Positions 1 through 5,947 are shown, numbered from the stretch's first letter. The stretch: DNA of 6,490 bases from an uncultured Spirochaetia bacterium (GCA_937967705.1 CALCJG010000132.1:1-6490), one strand, 5' to 3'. The notes: generated by a model from the sequence alone, not told the origin. Program-made: numbers and translations.

Positions 1-243
1 CTGAGGCACGGGAACAGCTTTGATCCCAATAAGAGCATAGGGTTTTCCCTGAAGATATTGAAGACCCGGGCGGTCATAACCGTGTCCGATGACGGGGAAG
101 GCTTTAATCCCGGGGAACTGCCCAACCCCCGCCTGTGCGAAAACTTTTTTAAGCACAGCGGAAGGGGGGTGTTTCTCCTGAAGAATCTCTGCAAGGTAAG
201 TTTTAACGCCGAGGGGAACAGGGTTACGTCCACCAGTCAATGA
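1..243 (+). CDS. Anti-sigma factor serine kinase-type HATPase (RsbW/SpoIIAB-like), C-terminal part
   Basis: The frame is open from base 1 to the TGA at 241-243, giving 80 residues; the start lies outside the window, and the internal TTG at 58 is not a credible start because family motifs lie upstream of it. It begins LRHGNSFDPNK, matching the end of the GHKL N box (usually A-x-EHGN). The G1 box is DDGEGFNP and the G2 box SGRGVFLLKNL, followed by a short ending with VSFNAEGNRV. These are hallmarks of HATPase_c_2 proteins, cytoplasmic serine kinases or anti-sigma factors that bind a sigma factor or phosphorylate an STAS anti-anti-sigma partner. The Asp of G1 and the glycines of G2 are intact, so ATP binding looks preserved. 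E to R in the EHGN motif is a small oddity. The partner genes would lie to the left. Family assignment is firm; the regulated sigma factor is unknown. Confidence 0.85.
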   Translation: MRHGNSFDPNKSIGFSLKILKTRAVITVSDDGEGFNPGELPNPRLCENFFKHSGRGVFLLKNLCKVSFNAEGNRVTSTSQ

Positions 244-364
244 AGTCGTCAAGAGGGAATTCCCGGGACGCAGATAGGCCGATGCCGGCATGAGGGATGG
301 CTCTCCGTCCCCAGTCGGGGAAGGCGTCGATTCCCAGCAGCGTCTTGGAGTTTCACCCCGCAGG

Positions 365-374
365 TATAGCTATA
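365..374. promoter_or_regulatory. TATAGCTATA palindrome, possible operator
   Basis: This is a perfect 10-bp inverted repeat, nearly extended by the flanking GG and tCC. It ends 3 bp before a consensus TTGACA -35 box, so a bound protein would touch the upstream edge of RNA polymerase. The operator role is inferred from symmetry and position only. Confidence 0.3.
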
Positions 375-377
375 TCC

Positions 378-406
378 TTGACATTTTTCAGTACGGGATG
401 TGTATG
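378..406 (+). promoter_or_regulatory. Possible sigma70 promoter for the PLP enzyme
   Basis: TTGACA at 378-383 matches the -35 consensus exactly. At the standard 17-bp spacing the -10 would be TGTATG at 401-406, which matches TATAAT at only three positions. The better -10-like CATAAT at 436-441 has no -35 partner. A weak, activator-dependent promoter would explain this; a chance match is also possible. Confidence 0.35.
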
Positions 407-488
407 GGGGATAGGGGCCGCATTTTTGCGCGCCGCATAATATACATTTATGATGAATCGGAGCCCTTCTGACGCTCTGATTCCGACA

Positions 489-496
489 AGGGAGGT
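489..496 (+). promoter_or_regulatory. Ribosome binding site that sets the PLP enzyme start
   Basis: AGGGAGGT lies 4 bases before the ATG at 501. The two upstream in-frame ATGs at 450 and 453 have only AT-rich sequence in front and no Shine-Dalgarno match, so 501 is chosen. Confidence 0.8.
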
Positions 497-500
497 CCGC

Positions 501-1643
501 ATGCCTGATCCATTAACCCCGTACGGCAACAAGCCTATGGTGACCCCCATCGTGACGGCGGTCAACTACGAGTATAAATCCTTTGACGTGCTTCAGAAGA
601 TAACCGACGGCGAGATCGTCGGGTACACCTATCACCGGGACGACAACCCCACGGTCCGCGCGGTGGAGAAGAAGATCGCCCTCCTCGAGGACGCGGAGGA
701 TTGCATCGTCTGCACCACCGGCATGGCCGCCTGCACCATGATCTACATGACCTATCTGCAGGCGGGGGACCATCTCATCCTCTTTCATGACATCTACGGG
801 GCGCATTACAAGGTGTCCCTGATCCTGGAGCGCTTCGGCGTGGAGATCACCTGGCTTGACGCGACGGACAGCGGCGAGCTGGAAAAATACATCAAGCCCA
901 ACACGAAGATGATCTTCTGCGAGACACCGTCGAATCCCCTCTGCAAGATCGTGGACATCAGGAAGACCGCCGAGCTTGCCAGGTCGCGGGACATCCTCTT
1001 CGTGGTGGACAATACCTTCGCCACGCCCTATCACCAGAAGCCTCTGAAACTGGGGGCGGACCTGGTGGTCCACTCGGCCACCAAGGCCCTGGGGGGGCAT
1101 AACGACCTCATGGCCGGGGCCATCGCCGGCTCCAAGGCGCACTACAACCGGCTCTGGTTTACGCGCCAGGCCATAGGGACCACCCACGACGCCTACTCGG
1201 CTTCCCTTCTGGAGCGGGGCCTCAAGACCCTGGAGCTGCGGGCCGAGAGGATGGCGGTCAATGCCAGAGCCATGGCCGAGTTTTTATCGAAACACAGAAA
1301 GATCAGCCGCATATTCTATCCGGGCCTCGCTTCCGATCCCGGACACGAACTGGCGGCGCGCCAGATGGAAAAGGGTTTCGGCGGCCTCATGGCGTTCGAC
1401 GTGGGTAGCTCCATCGAAGACGCCAAAAAGTTCATCTCGAGCCTCCGCACCATTTACCATGCCGTTAGCCTGGGGGCCACGGAGACCCTGGTGTGCATAC
1501 CCTTTCTGACCACCATGCTCTACCTTCCTCCCGAAAGACGGACGACCTTCGGGGTGAACATGAACACGGTCCGCCTCTCGGCGGGCGTCGAACCGACCGA
1601 CGAGCTCATACGCGATATCGACCAGGCCCTGGCCAATATCTGA
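501..1643 (+). CDS. Trans-sulfuration family PLP enzyme (cystathionine gamma-synthase/lyase or methionine gamma-lyase type)
   Basis: A complete 380-residue protein of the Cys/Met metabolism PLP family (fold type I, cytoplasmic homotetramer), close to the usual 380-400. Visible landmarks, placed by comparison with Pseudomonas putida methionine gamma-lyase: Y44 and R46 (phosphate contacts to the neighbouring subunit, in YxRxxNPT), G74-M75, Y99 stacking on the cofactor, ETPSNP at 141-146, D170 pairing with the pyridine nitrogen, and S192-A-T194-K195 with K195 as the Schiff-base lysine. R358 in RLSAG would bind the substrate carboxylate. The catalytic set is complete. The methionine gamma-lyase cysteine (C116) is A101 here in YGAHY, which argues against a canonical methionine gamma-lyase, while cystathionine enzymes usually have glycine. 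Family members interconvert cysteine, homocysteine and methionine, or release thiol and 2-oxoacid. Exact substrate is undecided. It appears to be transcribed alone and is followed by a strong terminator. Confidence 0.9.
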   Translation: MPDPLTPYGNKPMVTPIVTAVNYEYKSFDVLQKITDGEIVGYTYHRDDNPTVRAVEKKIALLEDAEDCIVCTTGMAACTMIYMTYLQAGDHLILFHDIYGAHYKVSLILERFGVEITWLDATDSGELEKYIKPNTKMIFCETPSNPLCKIVDIRKTAELARSRDILFVVDNTFATPYHQKPLKLGADLVVHSATKALGGHNDLMAGAIAGSKAHYNRLWFTRQAIGTTHDAYSASLLERGLKTLELRAERMAVNARAMAEFLSKHRKISRIFYPGLASDPGHELAARQMEKGFGGLMAFDVGSSIEDAKKFISSLRTIYHAVSLGATETLVCIPFLTTMLYLPPERRTTFGVNMNTVRLSAGVEPTDELIRDIDQALANI

Positions 1644-1837
1644 ACGGGGAGGGGCTGGTCGTCGGAAAGGAAAAAGTAAGGGTGTGTTCCTTCCACATGT
1701 TTTTCCGAGGGTATGATGGATCTTTCTGTTGAATACCCGGGACTTTAACAACGTCAGTACGGAAATTATCTCCTTGGTTGCTACCCCGGCCGATGGTTGC
1801 GAAGAGTTTCACCTTGCATACGAGAAGGGGAGCAAAG

Positions 1838-1943
1838 ATAAAACCCCCTGAGAAGGGGGTTTTTGCATAAAAGGGTCTCTTCCGCAGAGATGTACTTCTC
1901 AGTTAAGGTATTCTGTCGCGGAGTATTTTACAGGGAGAGGAAG
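1838..1943 (-). ncRNA. Candidate small RNA, about 106 nt
   Basis: A minus-strand promoter with near-consensus boxes lies just upstream and a strong terminator closes the transcript; no reading frame with a ribosome site lies between. The predicted RNA has a small hairpin (arms 1886-1890 and 1876-1880, TCTCT/AGAGA) followed by the terminator. The upstream segment CTGAGAAG (1902-1895) is exactly complementary to CTTCTCAG in the terminator (1855-1848, the loop plus one closing pair), which would permit a pseudoknot or an anti-terminator. All of this is read from sequence; the existence of the RNA is inferred. It could instead be an accidental promoter whose transcript is simply terminated. No known RNA family was recognised. 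Confidence 0.35.
1840..1864. terminator. Bidirectional rho-independent terminator
   Basis: AAAACCCCC (1840-1848), loop TGAGAA (1849-1854), GGGGGTTTTT (1855-1864). The G:C stem of five pairs continues into A:U pairs and ends in a U tract on the + strand. On the minus strand the run is TTTT then ATCTTT. It can therefore end the PLP enzyme transcript from the left and the oxidase-DUF362 transcript, or the candidate small RNA, from the right. Confidence 0.85.
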
Positions 1944-1949
1944 TGTAGT

Positions 1950-1978
1950 ATTATAGTACTCACCTGACTGCATGTCCA
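1950..1978 (-). promoter_or_regulatory. Strong minus-strand sigma70-like promoter
   Basis: Read on the minus strand: TGGACA (1978-1973, five of six matches to TTGACA), a 17-bp spacer, then a perfect TATAAT (1955-1950). It points left, away from the DUF362 stop codon and toward the terminator at 1840-1864, with no gene in between. The -10 box sits in a near-palindrome, AGTATTATAGTACT (1947-1960). Confidence 0.5.
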
Positions 1979-1999
1979 AAATTTTCTAGTCCTTAAACC

Positions 2000-3307
2000 T
2001 CAGAAGAGGGGAACGATGTTGGCCCGGGAACCCCTGGCCCTGGCCTGCACGAGGGTCATTCCCGAGAGAAGGGGGTTCAGTCCGGAGAGGCCCACCGGGT
2101 TGACCCCCATCTGTTTGCATAGGCCGTAGAGGGTGAGGGCCAGATCATTGCAGCCGGGGCTGGCTGTCACGTTTTTGCGTCCCAGGCGCTCCCTGAGGGC
2201 CAGCCCGTGTTCCTGAAGGGCGCAGCTCCCGGCAATGTGCACGCGGCCGGTGATCCGGTCCACCTCCTCCCGGCTGATCCCCTTGCCCATCAGTATGGTA
2301 AAGCCTCCCTTCCCGCCGTGGTCGCGGTAGAGCATCTCCACAACGGTCTCGGTGTTTCGGCGGCAGCCCTCCTTGCAGCATCGTTCCTTTCCCCGAAGGA
2401 AGAGGAGATCCGGGGGGTAATCGTCCAGCAGCTCGGGGGTAAGCTTTTTGCGGCGGGATTCGTAGAGGGGCCGGTTGATGATCCGGATACGCTTCCTATC
2501 GCCCACCCCCAGGCCCTTCTGAGCGGCCAGCGCCAGGTGCTTGACGTCCTTCAGCTGGAAACCGATCAGTTCCGCCGCCGCGACGTCCACCGCCAGCGGG
2601 TCGGGGCCTCCCAGGAGGAGGTTCATCGGCACCACGCAGCGGTCCGCGTTGTAGGTCGAGGGATAATGCCCGTGATTGACGGCGATCACCCCGTCCACCA
2701 GGGCGAAGTCCGGACGCAGGATCTGGTAGATGTCCGCGAACTTCTGATGAATGCGGTAATTGTGATCGGCGATGCGGCTCTTCTGATGCACCAGGCCGAA
2801 CTGATTCTTCAGGGAGAGGGTCACCTGCGACATGGAATGGGTCTTCAGCTTGGGCAGGGAGATATAGAGGTTTTCCGCGCTGCGCTCCACCAGCCGTTCG
2901 TAGGCAAAACGGGAGAGGTCGATGAACTCCTCGATCCCCTCCAGGAAGACGGGAAAGGGTTCCGTCTCGTCCAGGTAGACCGGCACCGCCCCCGTTTCCC
3001 GGCAGATGTCCCGGTAGCCGATGGCCCGGAAGACCAGGCGGGTAAAGCTCGCCTGGGTGCAGTTCTCGATGACGTAGACCGTGCGGGCGCCGCAGCCCCG
3101 GAAATAGAGTATGACCTGGCGCAGCACCTCGGGATCGGTGTAGACATGGGGCTCCCGTCCCACGGCGTTCACCTTGAGATAGACGTCGCCGCTCGACTTG
3201 AGGAGGCTCTGACCCCCGCCGAAGTGATCGAAGACCTCCCGCACGGCGGTATCGATACCCTGAGCGGTATCTGCCACATAGACTTCCGCTGTTTGTTCCT
3301 TCTTCAT
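2000..3307 (-). CDS. DUF362 domain protein with an added Cys-containing C-terminal region
   Basis: 435 residues. The core (about residues 40-270) has DUF362 signatures: LKVN near 44-47, LPKLKTH at 151-157 followed by VTLSLKN at 162-168, VDGVIAVNHGH at 204-214, and DPLAVD with a following AAAELIGF at 236-250. DUF362 proteins are widespread in anaerobes and often neighbour or fuse to iron-sulfur proteins; no activity is established. There is no CxxCxxCxxxC ferredoxin motif. The C-terminal part (about 300-435) carries C310, C311, C315, C362, C386 and C397, in ERCCKEGC, AGSCA and SPGCND contexts, which look arranged but match no motif I recognise. No signal peptide or membrane segment is seen, so it is probably cytoplasmic. 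It is the last gene of the regulator-oxidase unit, 31 bases after the oxidase stop. The ATG at 3307 is preferred over one at 3361, which lacks a ribosome site and would overlap the oxidase. Confidence 0.85.
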   Translation of the reverse strand: MKKEQTAEVYVADTAQGIDTAVREVFDHFGGGQSLLKSSGDVYLKVNAVGREPHVYTDPEVLRQVILYFRGCGARTVYVIENCTQASFTRLVFRAIGYRDICRETGAVPVYLDETEPFPVFLEGIEEFIDLSRFAYERLVERSAENLYISLPKLKTHSMSQVTLSLKNQFGLVHQKSRIADHNYRIHQKFADIYQILRPDFALVDGVIAVNHGHYPSTYNADRCVVPMNLLLGGPDPLAVDVAAAELIGFQLKDVKHLALAAQKGLGVGDRKRIRIINRPLYESRRKKLTPELLDDYPPDLLFLRGKERCCKEGCRRNTETVVEMLYRDHGGKGGFTILMGKGISREEVDRITGRVHIAGSCALQEHGLALRERLGRKNVTASPGCNDLALTLYGLCKQMGVNPVGLSGLNPLLSGMTLVQARARGSRANIVPLF

Positions 3308-3312
3308 GATAT

Positions 3313-3321
3313 CCCCCTTCC
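3313..3321 (-). promoter_or_regulatory. Ribosome binding site that sets the DUF362 start
   Basis: On the minus strand GGAAGGGGG stands 5 bases before the ATG at 3307. This is the strongest site in the short gap after the oxidase gene and supports translation coupled to, but separate from, the oxidase. Confidence 0.75.
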
Positions 3322-3338
3322 AATTCATTATTTGGCTT

Positions 3339-5042
3339 TCAGTTACGGGACGGTATGCCATCCAGTCCCATCTGTCCCCCCGGGTTCAGGATATGATGGG
3401 GGTCGAGATGCTGCTTGATGGCCCGGAGCAGCGCCATCTGCTCGGGACCCAGATGCTCCTCCATCCAGGGGGCCAGGAGTTTTCCCACGCCGTGATGATG
3501 GCTCATGGTTCCCCCGCACTGCACCATCCGGTCTACCAGGCCCTTCTGGAAGGGAAGGTACTCCTCCAGGGTCATCCGGGCGATGAGGATGAAGTAGAGA
3601 TTGGTCCCCTGGGGATAGAAGTGGGAGGCGTGGGTCATGCAGACGGTGCCGGGCCGGCTCTTGACGTACTCCCGCACTCCCTCGTGCAGGCGGTGCAGAT
3701 TTTCCCAGGTCACGCCGGCCTCCAGGGTGTCCGCCAGTATGCCGAAATCGTTAAAATCCTCCCGCATGTACGGTTCGGTATAGCGGGTCTTCTCCCATTT
3801 GCGCGCCGCGTACCCCCCCAGGGAGAGGGCCCCGTGGCGGCGGGCCACGGTTTTGATCTTAGCGGCCACCAGCCGGGTGTAATCGCGGTCGCCCTCCACT
3901 GTGCCCAGGCAGAGGCAGCGCTGCATCGGTTTGAGTCCCCGGAGGGCGAGGAAGGGCTCCACGAAGCCCGGCATGCCGTAGAGCTTGAGTCCCCGGTCGG
4001 TTTCCTCCGGGTCGGAGATGCGGAAGACGGCGGGCCTGCCGAACTCCCCCTGCAGCACCTCCCGGCTGGCGGACACCGCCGCCTTCCAGTCGGGGAACAT
4101 GAAGCCGAAATAGCAGCGGTTCTCCGGCCTGCAGCGGAATATCTTCATCGTCGCTTCCACCAGGATGCCGAAGGTGCCTTCCGAGCCCTTCATGATGTCG
4201 TTCACCCGGGGCCCGGTGGCGGTGGCGGGAAAGTCCAGGGTGCGGAAGGAGCCCGACGGGGTTACGTACTCCTGGCTGAAGACGATGTCGGCGGCGTCGC
4301 CGTAATAGGTGGAGGCCTGTCCCGAACCCAGGGTGACGATCCAGCCGCCCACCGTGGAGTATTCGAAGGACTGGGGGAAATGACCGCAGGTGTAGCGGCG
4401 TGTGCAGCCGAAAAGCTCCGGGGCCCGGTTGAGGGCCTCCTCGTAGGCCGGGCCGAACATCCCCGGCTGAACCCGGGCGGTCTGGTTCTCCTCGTTGATT
4501 TCCAGGAGGCGGTTCATGTGGGTGCTCATCACCAGGGACACTCCTCCCCGTATGGGACGGCAGCCGAAGTTGACCGAGGAGCCCCCGCTATAGACGGTAA
4601 GGGGGATGCGCTCCGTGTCGCAGTACCGGACGATTTTCCGCACGTCCTCCTTGTCCCGGGGATGCACCGCCAAGTCGCAGACCTCCCGGACGATCCCCTG
4701 CCGGAGCTCCAGTATCTCCTCGGCGGTCTGGGCGGAGGAATACTTCAGACGGCTGTAATCGTCCCCGGAAATGTTTTCCTCCCCCACGATGCCCGCGAGC
4801 GCGCGGACCTGTTCCGCTTTGAGGGCGGAGGGCCGGTCGAGATGAACGGGCTGGTTGCCCTCGTTCTGCCTGCTGTTAAAGTCGTCGTCGGTCATCCCGA
4901 ATTCCTCCTTCAGCATCTGAAACCAGGCGTCGCTGGGATGCTTGAAGTGAGAGGGATTGCCGTACTTGGCAATGGACCGGTAGGAACCCTGCCGGGGGGG
5001 CTGTTCCGTCCAGTCCGGCCTGAAAGGCTTTAATCGTTTCAT
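3339..5042 (-). CDS. FAD-binding oxidase of the alkyldihydroxyacetonephosphate synthase (AGPS)-like family
   Basis: 567 residues of the vanillyl-alcohol-oxidase/PCMH flavoprotein superfamily. The FAD domain shows a PP-loop VYSGGSSVNFG (150-160), STVGGWIVTLGSG (229-241) and KGSEGTFGIL (285-294). The C-terminal cap ends with GGTMSHHHGVGKL (510-522) and LDPHHILNPG (546-555). The SHHHG cluster and the N-terminal region starting near FRPDW (7-11) follow eukaryotic AGPS, which exchanges the acyl group of acyl-DHAP for a fatty alcohol in ether-lipid synthesis. R341, in FRISD, stands where AGPS has its conserved active-site arginine. Bacterial relatives may instead oxidise 2-hydroxyacids, so the substrate stays open. 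No signal peptide is visible. It lies 79 bases after the GntR-type regulator and just before DUF362, suggesting one transcript. The ATG at 5042 is chosen because AGGGAG lies 6 bases ahead; the ATG at 5048 would abut that site. Confidence 0.87.
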   Translation of the reverse strand: MKRLKPFRPDWTEQPPRQGSYRSIAKYGNPSHFKHPSDAWFQMLKEEFGMTDDDFNSRQNEGNQPVHLDRPSALKAEQVRALAGIVGEENISGDDYSRLKYSSAQTAEEILELRQGIVREVCDLAVHPRDKEDVRKIVRYCDTERIPLTVYSGGSSVNFGCRPIRGGVSLVMSTHMNRLLEINEENQTARVQPGMFGPAYEEALNRAPELFGCTRRYTCGHFPQSFEYSTVGGWIVTLGSGQASTYYGDAADIVFSQEYVTPSGSFRTLDFPATATGPRVNDIMKGSEGTFGILVEATMKIFRCRPENRCYFGFMFPDWKAAVSASREVLQGEFGRPAVFRISDPEETDRGLKLYGMPGFVEPFLALRGLKPMQRCLCLGTVEGDRDYTRLVAAKIKTVARRHGALSLGGYAARKWEKTRYTEPYMREDFNDFGILADTLEAGVTWENLHRLHEGVREYVKSRPGTVCMTHASHFYPQGTNLYFILIARMTLEEYLPFQKGLVDRMVQCGGTMSHHHGVGKLLAPWMEEHLGPEQMALLRAIKQHLDPHHILNPGGQMGLDGIPSRN

Positions 5043-5048
5043 AAACAT

Positions 5049-5054
5049 CTCCCT
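5049..5054 (-). promoter_or_regulatory. Ribosome binding site that sets the oxidase start
   Basis: AGGGAG on the minus strand, 6 bases before ATG at 5042. The alternative ATG at 5048 touches this site with no spacer and is therefore unlikely to be used. Confidence 0.7.
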
Positions 5055-5069
5055 GATGAAAATTTTTTA

Positions 5070-5086
5070 CCGGGACCCGTTCCCGG
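5070..5086. repeat. Inverted repeat between the regulator and oxidase genes
   Basis: CCGGGA (5070-5075) and TCCCGG (5081-5086) are exact inverted arms around five bases. The hairpin is not followed by a T run on either strand, so it is not a standard terminator. It could be an mRNA processing or stabilising hairpin in the 79-base gap, or chance in G+C-rich DNA. Confidence 0.35.
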
Positions 5087-5121
5087 GTGGGGTCTTGCGG
5101 GAATATCGGCGGACCGGTATT

Positions 5122-5850
5122 CTAACGGGGTGCCGGCTGTATCCGTCCCAGGGCCTCCAGGGTCTTTTCCTCACCGTAGACAATCACGTCCCTCATGATC
5201 CGCCTTGCACCGGCGGCGTCCCTCTTCGCCAGTGCCCTGTAGATGTCCCCGTGAAATTTCCGGGACGCTTTCTGATTGACCGGATCGTTGAAGTAGAGAT
5301 CGGCATGCAGTCGAAAGACGGGATTGAAGAAGTTGATGGCGAATATGTAGAAGACGTTGTCGCTGGCCCGGGCGATGAGGCTGTGTACCGCGATGTCCGT
5401 TTCCACCAGAGGGCGGTCCCCGTTCTCCACGATCTCCTTCAGATTGAGAAGCATCCCGTCCGTCCGGCGCAGGGCGGCCTCGGCGGCCATCTCCGGGCAG
5501 ATGATCCTGCGGATCTGCAGAATATCCCCCAGGGCTTTGCCGTTGAGCCCCTTCTCGCCGTGGAGCATGAGCCAGAGGATGCGCAGGTTGTCGCTCTCCA
5601 GGTAATCCTTGACGTAGATCCCGTCGCCCTGGCGTACCTGCAGGAGGCCCATCTGCTCCAGGTCGCGGATCGCCTCCCGGATCGTGGTCCGGTTGACGCC
5701 GAGCTGCCGCGCCAGGTCCCTTTCGGGGGGAAGCTTCATCCCCTCGGGGAATTCTCCGCTGATGATCTTCCTCTGCAGCTGCAGGGATATGTCGTCGGAG
5801 AGTCTCTTCTTTGCCACCGGGCTGAGCGGGGGTGCGGAGTAATCCAGCAT
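5122..5850 (-). CDS. FadR-subfamily GntR transcriptional regulator (winged helix plus FCD domain)
   Basis: 242 residues, standard length for the family. The N-terminal winged helix covers about residues 15-82: LQRKIISGEFPEG, then LPPERDLARQLGVNRTTIREAI (40-61, the recognition helix region), then GLLQVRQGDGIYV as the wing. The C-terminal part is an all-helical FCD ligand-binding domain, with the usual metal-ligand pair D152 and H156 (DxxxH) and a third ligand candidate H200 in KFHGDI. The final histidine expected near residue 222-225 is absent (the sequence reads RDVIVYG), so metal binding may be altered. Such regulators usually repress neighbouring catabolic genes and are released by carboxylic acids. 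A matching operator lies on its own promoter, so autorepression and control of the downstream oxidase and DUF362 genes are likely. The ATG at 5850 has AAAGGA 7 bases ahead. Confidence 0.92.
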   Translation of the reverse strand: MLDYSAPPLSPVAKKRLSDDISLQLQRKIISGEFPEGMKLPPERDLARQLGVNRTTIREAIRDLEQMGLLQVRQGDGIYVKDYLESDNLRILWLMLHGEKGLNGKALGDILQIRRIICPEMAAEAALRRTDGMLLNLKEIVENGDRPLVETDIAVHSLIARASDNVFYIFAINFFNPVFRLHADLYFNDPVNQKASRKFHGDIYRALAKRDAAGARRIMRDVIVYGEEKTLEALGRIQPAPR

Positions 5851-5881
5851 GTCTCAATCCTTTGATAATATTGAATGATCC

Positions 5882-5896
5882 AATGGTCCAACCAAT
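5882..5896. promoter_or_regulatory. Predicted operator of the GntR/FadR-type regulator
   Basis: TGGTCCAACCA (5884-5894) fits the FadR-subfamily pattern TNGTNNNACNA exactly, and the symmetry extends to AATGGT/ACCAAT with one mismatch. It lies 32-46 bases upstream of the regulator's ATG and covers the predicted transcription start, the classic position for repression. Binding is inferred. Confidence 0.65.
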
Positions 5897-5928
5897 TATA
5901 ATGTAGTATTAATTCCGGAAATCGTCAA
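5895..5928 (-). promoter_or_regulatory. Promoter of the regulator-oxidase-DUF362 unit
   Basis: Minus strand: TTGACG (5928-5923), 17-bp spacer, TACATT (5905-5900) as the -10. A perfect TATAAT (5900-5895) overlaps it by one base but would need a 22-bp spacer. Either choice puts the start at roughly 5888-5893, inside the operator, with a leader of about 40 nt. Confidence 0.6.
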
Positions 5929-5938
5929 GGGGGAAGGC

Positions 5939-5947
5939 TTTTTTTTT
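5939..5947 (-). promoter_or_regulatory. A-tract, UP-element-like
   Basis: Nine A residues on the minus strand lie about 46-54 bases upstream of the predicted start of the regulator transcript, where the RNA polymerase alpha subunits contact UP elements. As a 9-base homopolymer between divergent genes it could also vary in length by slippage. Confidence 0.4.

Larger units (their letters stand above)
244..500. other. Gene-free leader between the anti-sigma gene and the PLP enzyme
   Basis: No gene is convincing here. Contents seen: a perfect palindrome GGGAATTCCC at 255-264, a 5-bp hairpin TCCCC-agtc-GGGGA at 308-321, the palindrome TATAGCTATA at 365-374, and a TTGACA box at 378-383. No SAM-I riboswitch core, S-box-like pattern or T-box is visible, which was worth checking because the next gene handles sulfur amino acids. 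On the minus strand a start-less frame with G/C-rich third positions runs from 352 to the TAA at 224-226 and could be a decayed gene or dispersed repeat. Confidence 0.5.
1644..1999. other. Convergent intergenic region with terminator and possible small RNA
   Basis: 356 bases lie between two genes that point at each other. The supported contents are a rho-independent terminator (1840-1864) and a minus-strand promoter (1950-1978), given separately. The stretch 1709-1738 has GGGTAT and ATACCC arms 18 bases apart. The stretch 1717-1851 has a start-less + frame of 44 codons, and the opposite strand is also open across it; neither has a ribosome site, so neither is called a gene. The 10-mer GAGTTTCACC at 1804-1813 also occurs at 348-357, in the gap on the other side of the PLP gene. 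Confidence 0.5.

Noticed and set aside
290..472. A 60-codon + frame in the leader of the PLP enzyme
   Set aside because: No ribosome site, no family similarity, and it overlaps the likely promoter.
244..500. SAM or other methionine-related riboswitch before the PLP enzyme
   Set aside because: No S-box core, no leader terminator and no T-box sequence is visible; only short hairpins are present.
513..1187. Minus-strand open frame inside the PLP enzyme gene
   Set aside because: Low-complexity His/Gly/Val-rich translation typical of a shadow of a G+C-rich gene.
1717..1851. A 44-codon + frame ending in the terminator
   Set aside because: No ATG, no ribosome site, and its stop lies inside the terminator hairpin; kept only as part of a possible repeat.
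2207..3418. Long + strand open frame antisense to the DUF362 gene
   Set aside because: No family motif and no ribosome site; the minus-strand frame carries DUF362 signatures.
3306..5033. Very long + strand open frame antisense to the oxidase gene
   Set aside because: It mirrors the oxidase, which has clear FAD and AGPS motifs and a good ribosome site. The antisense frame lacks recognisable domains and arises from G+C-rich third positions.
5070..5086. Rho-independent terminator between regulator and oxidase
   Set aside because: The hairpin is short and lacks a T run on either strand, so read-through into the oxidase is expected.
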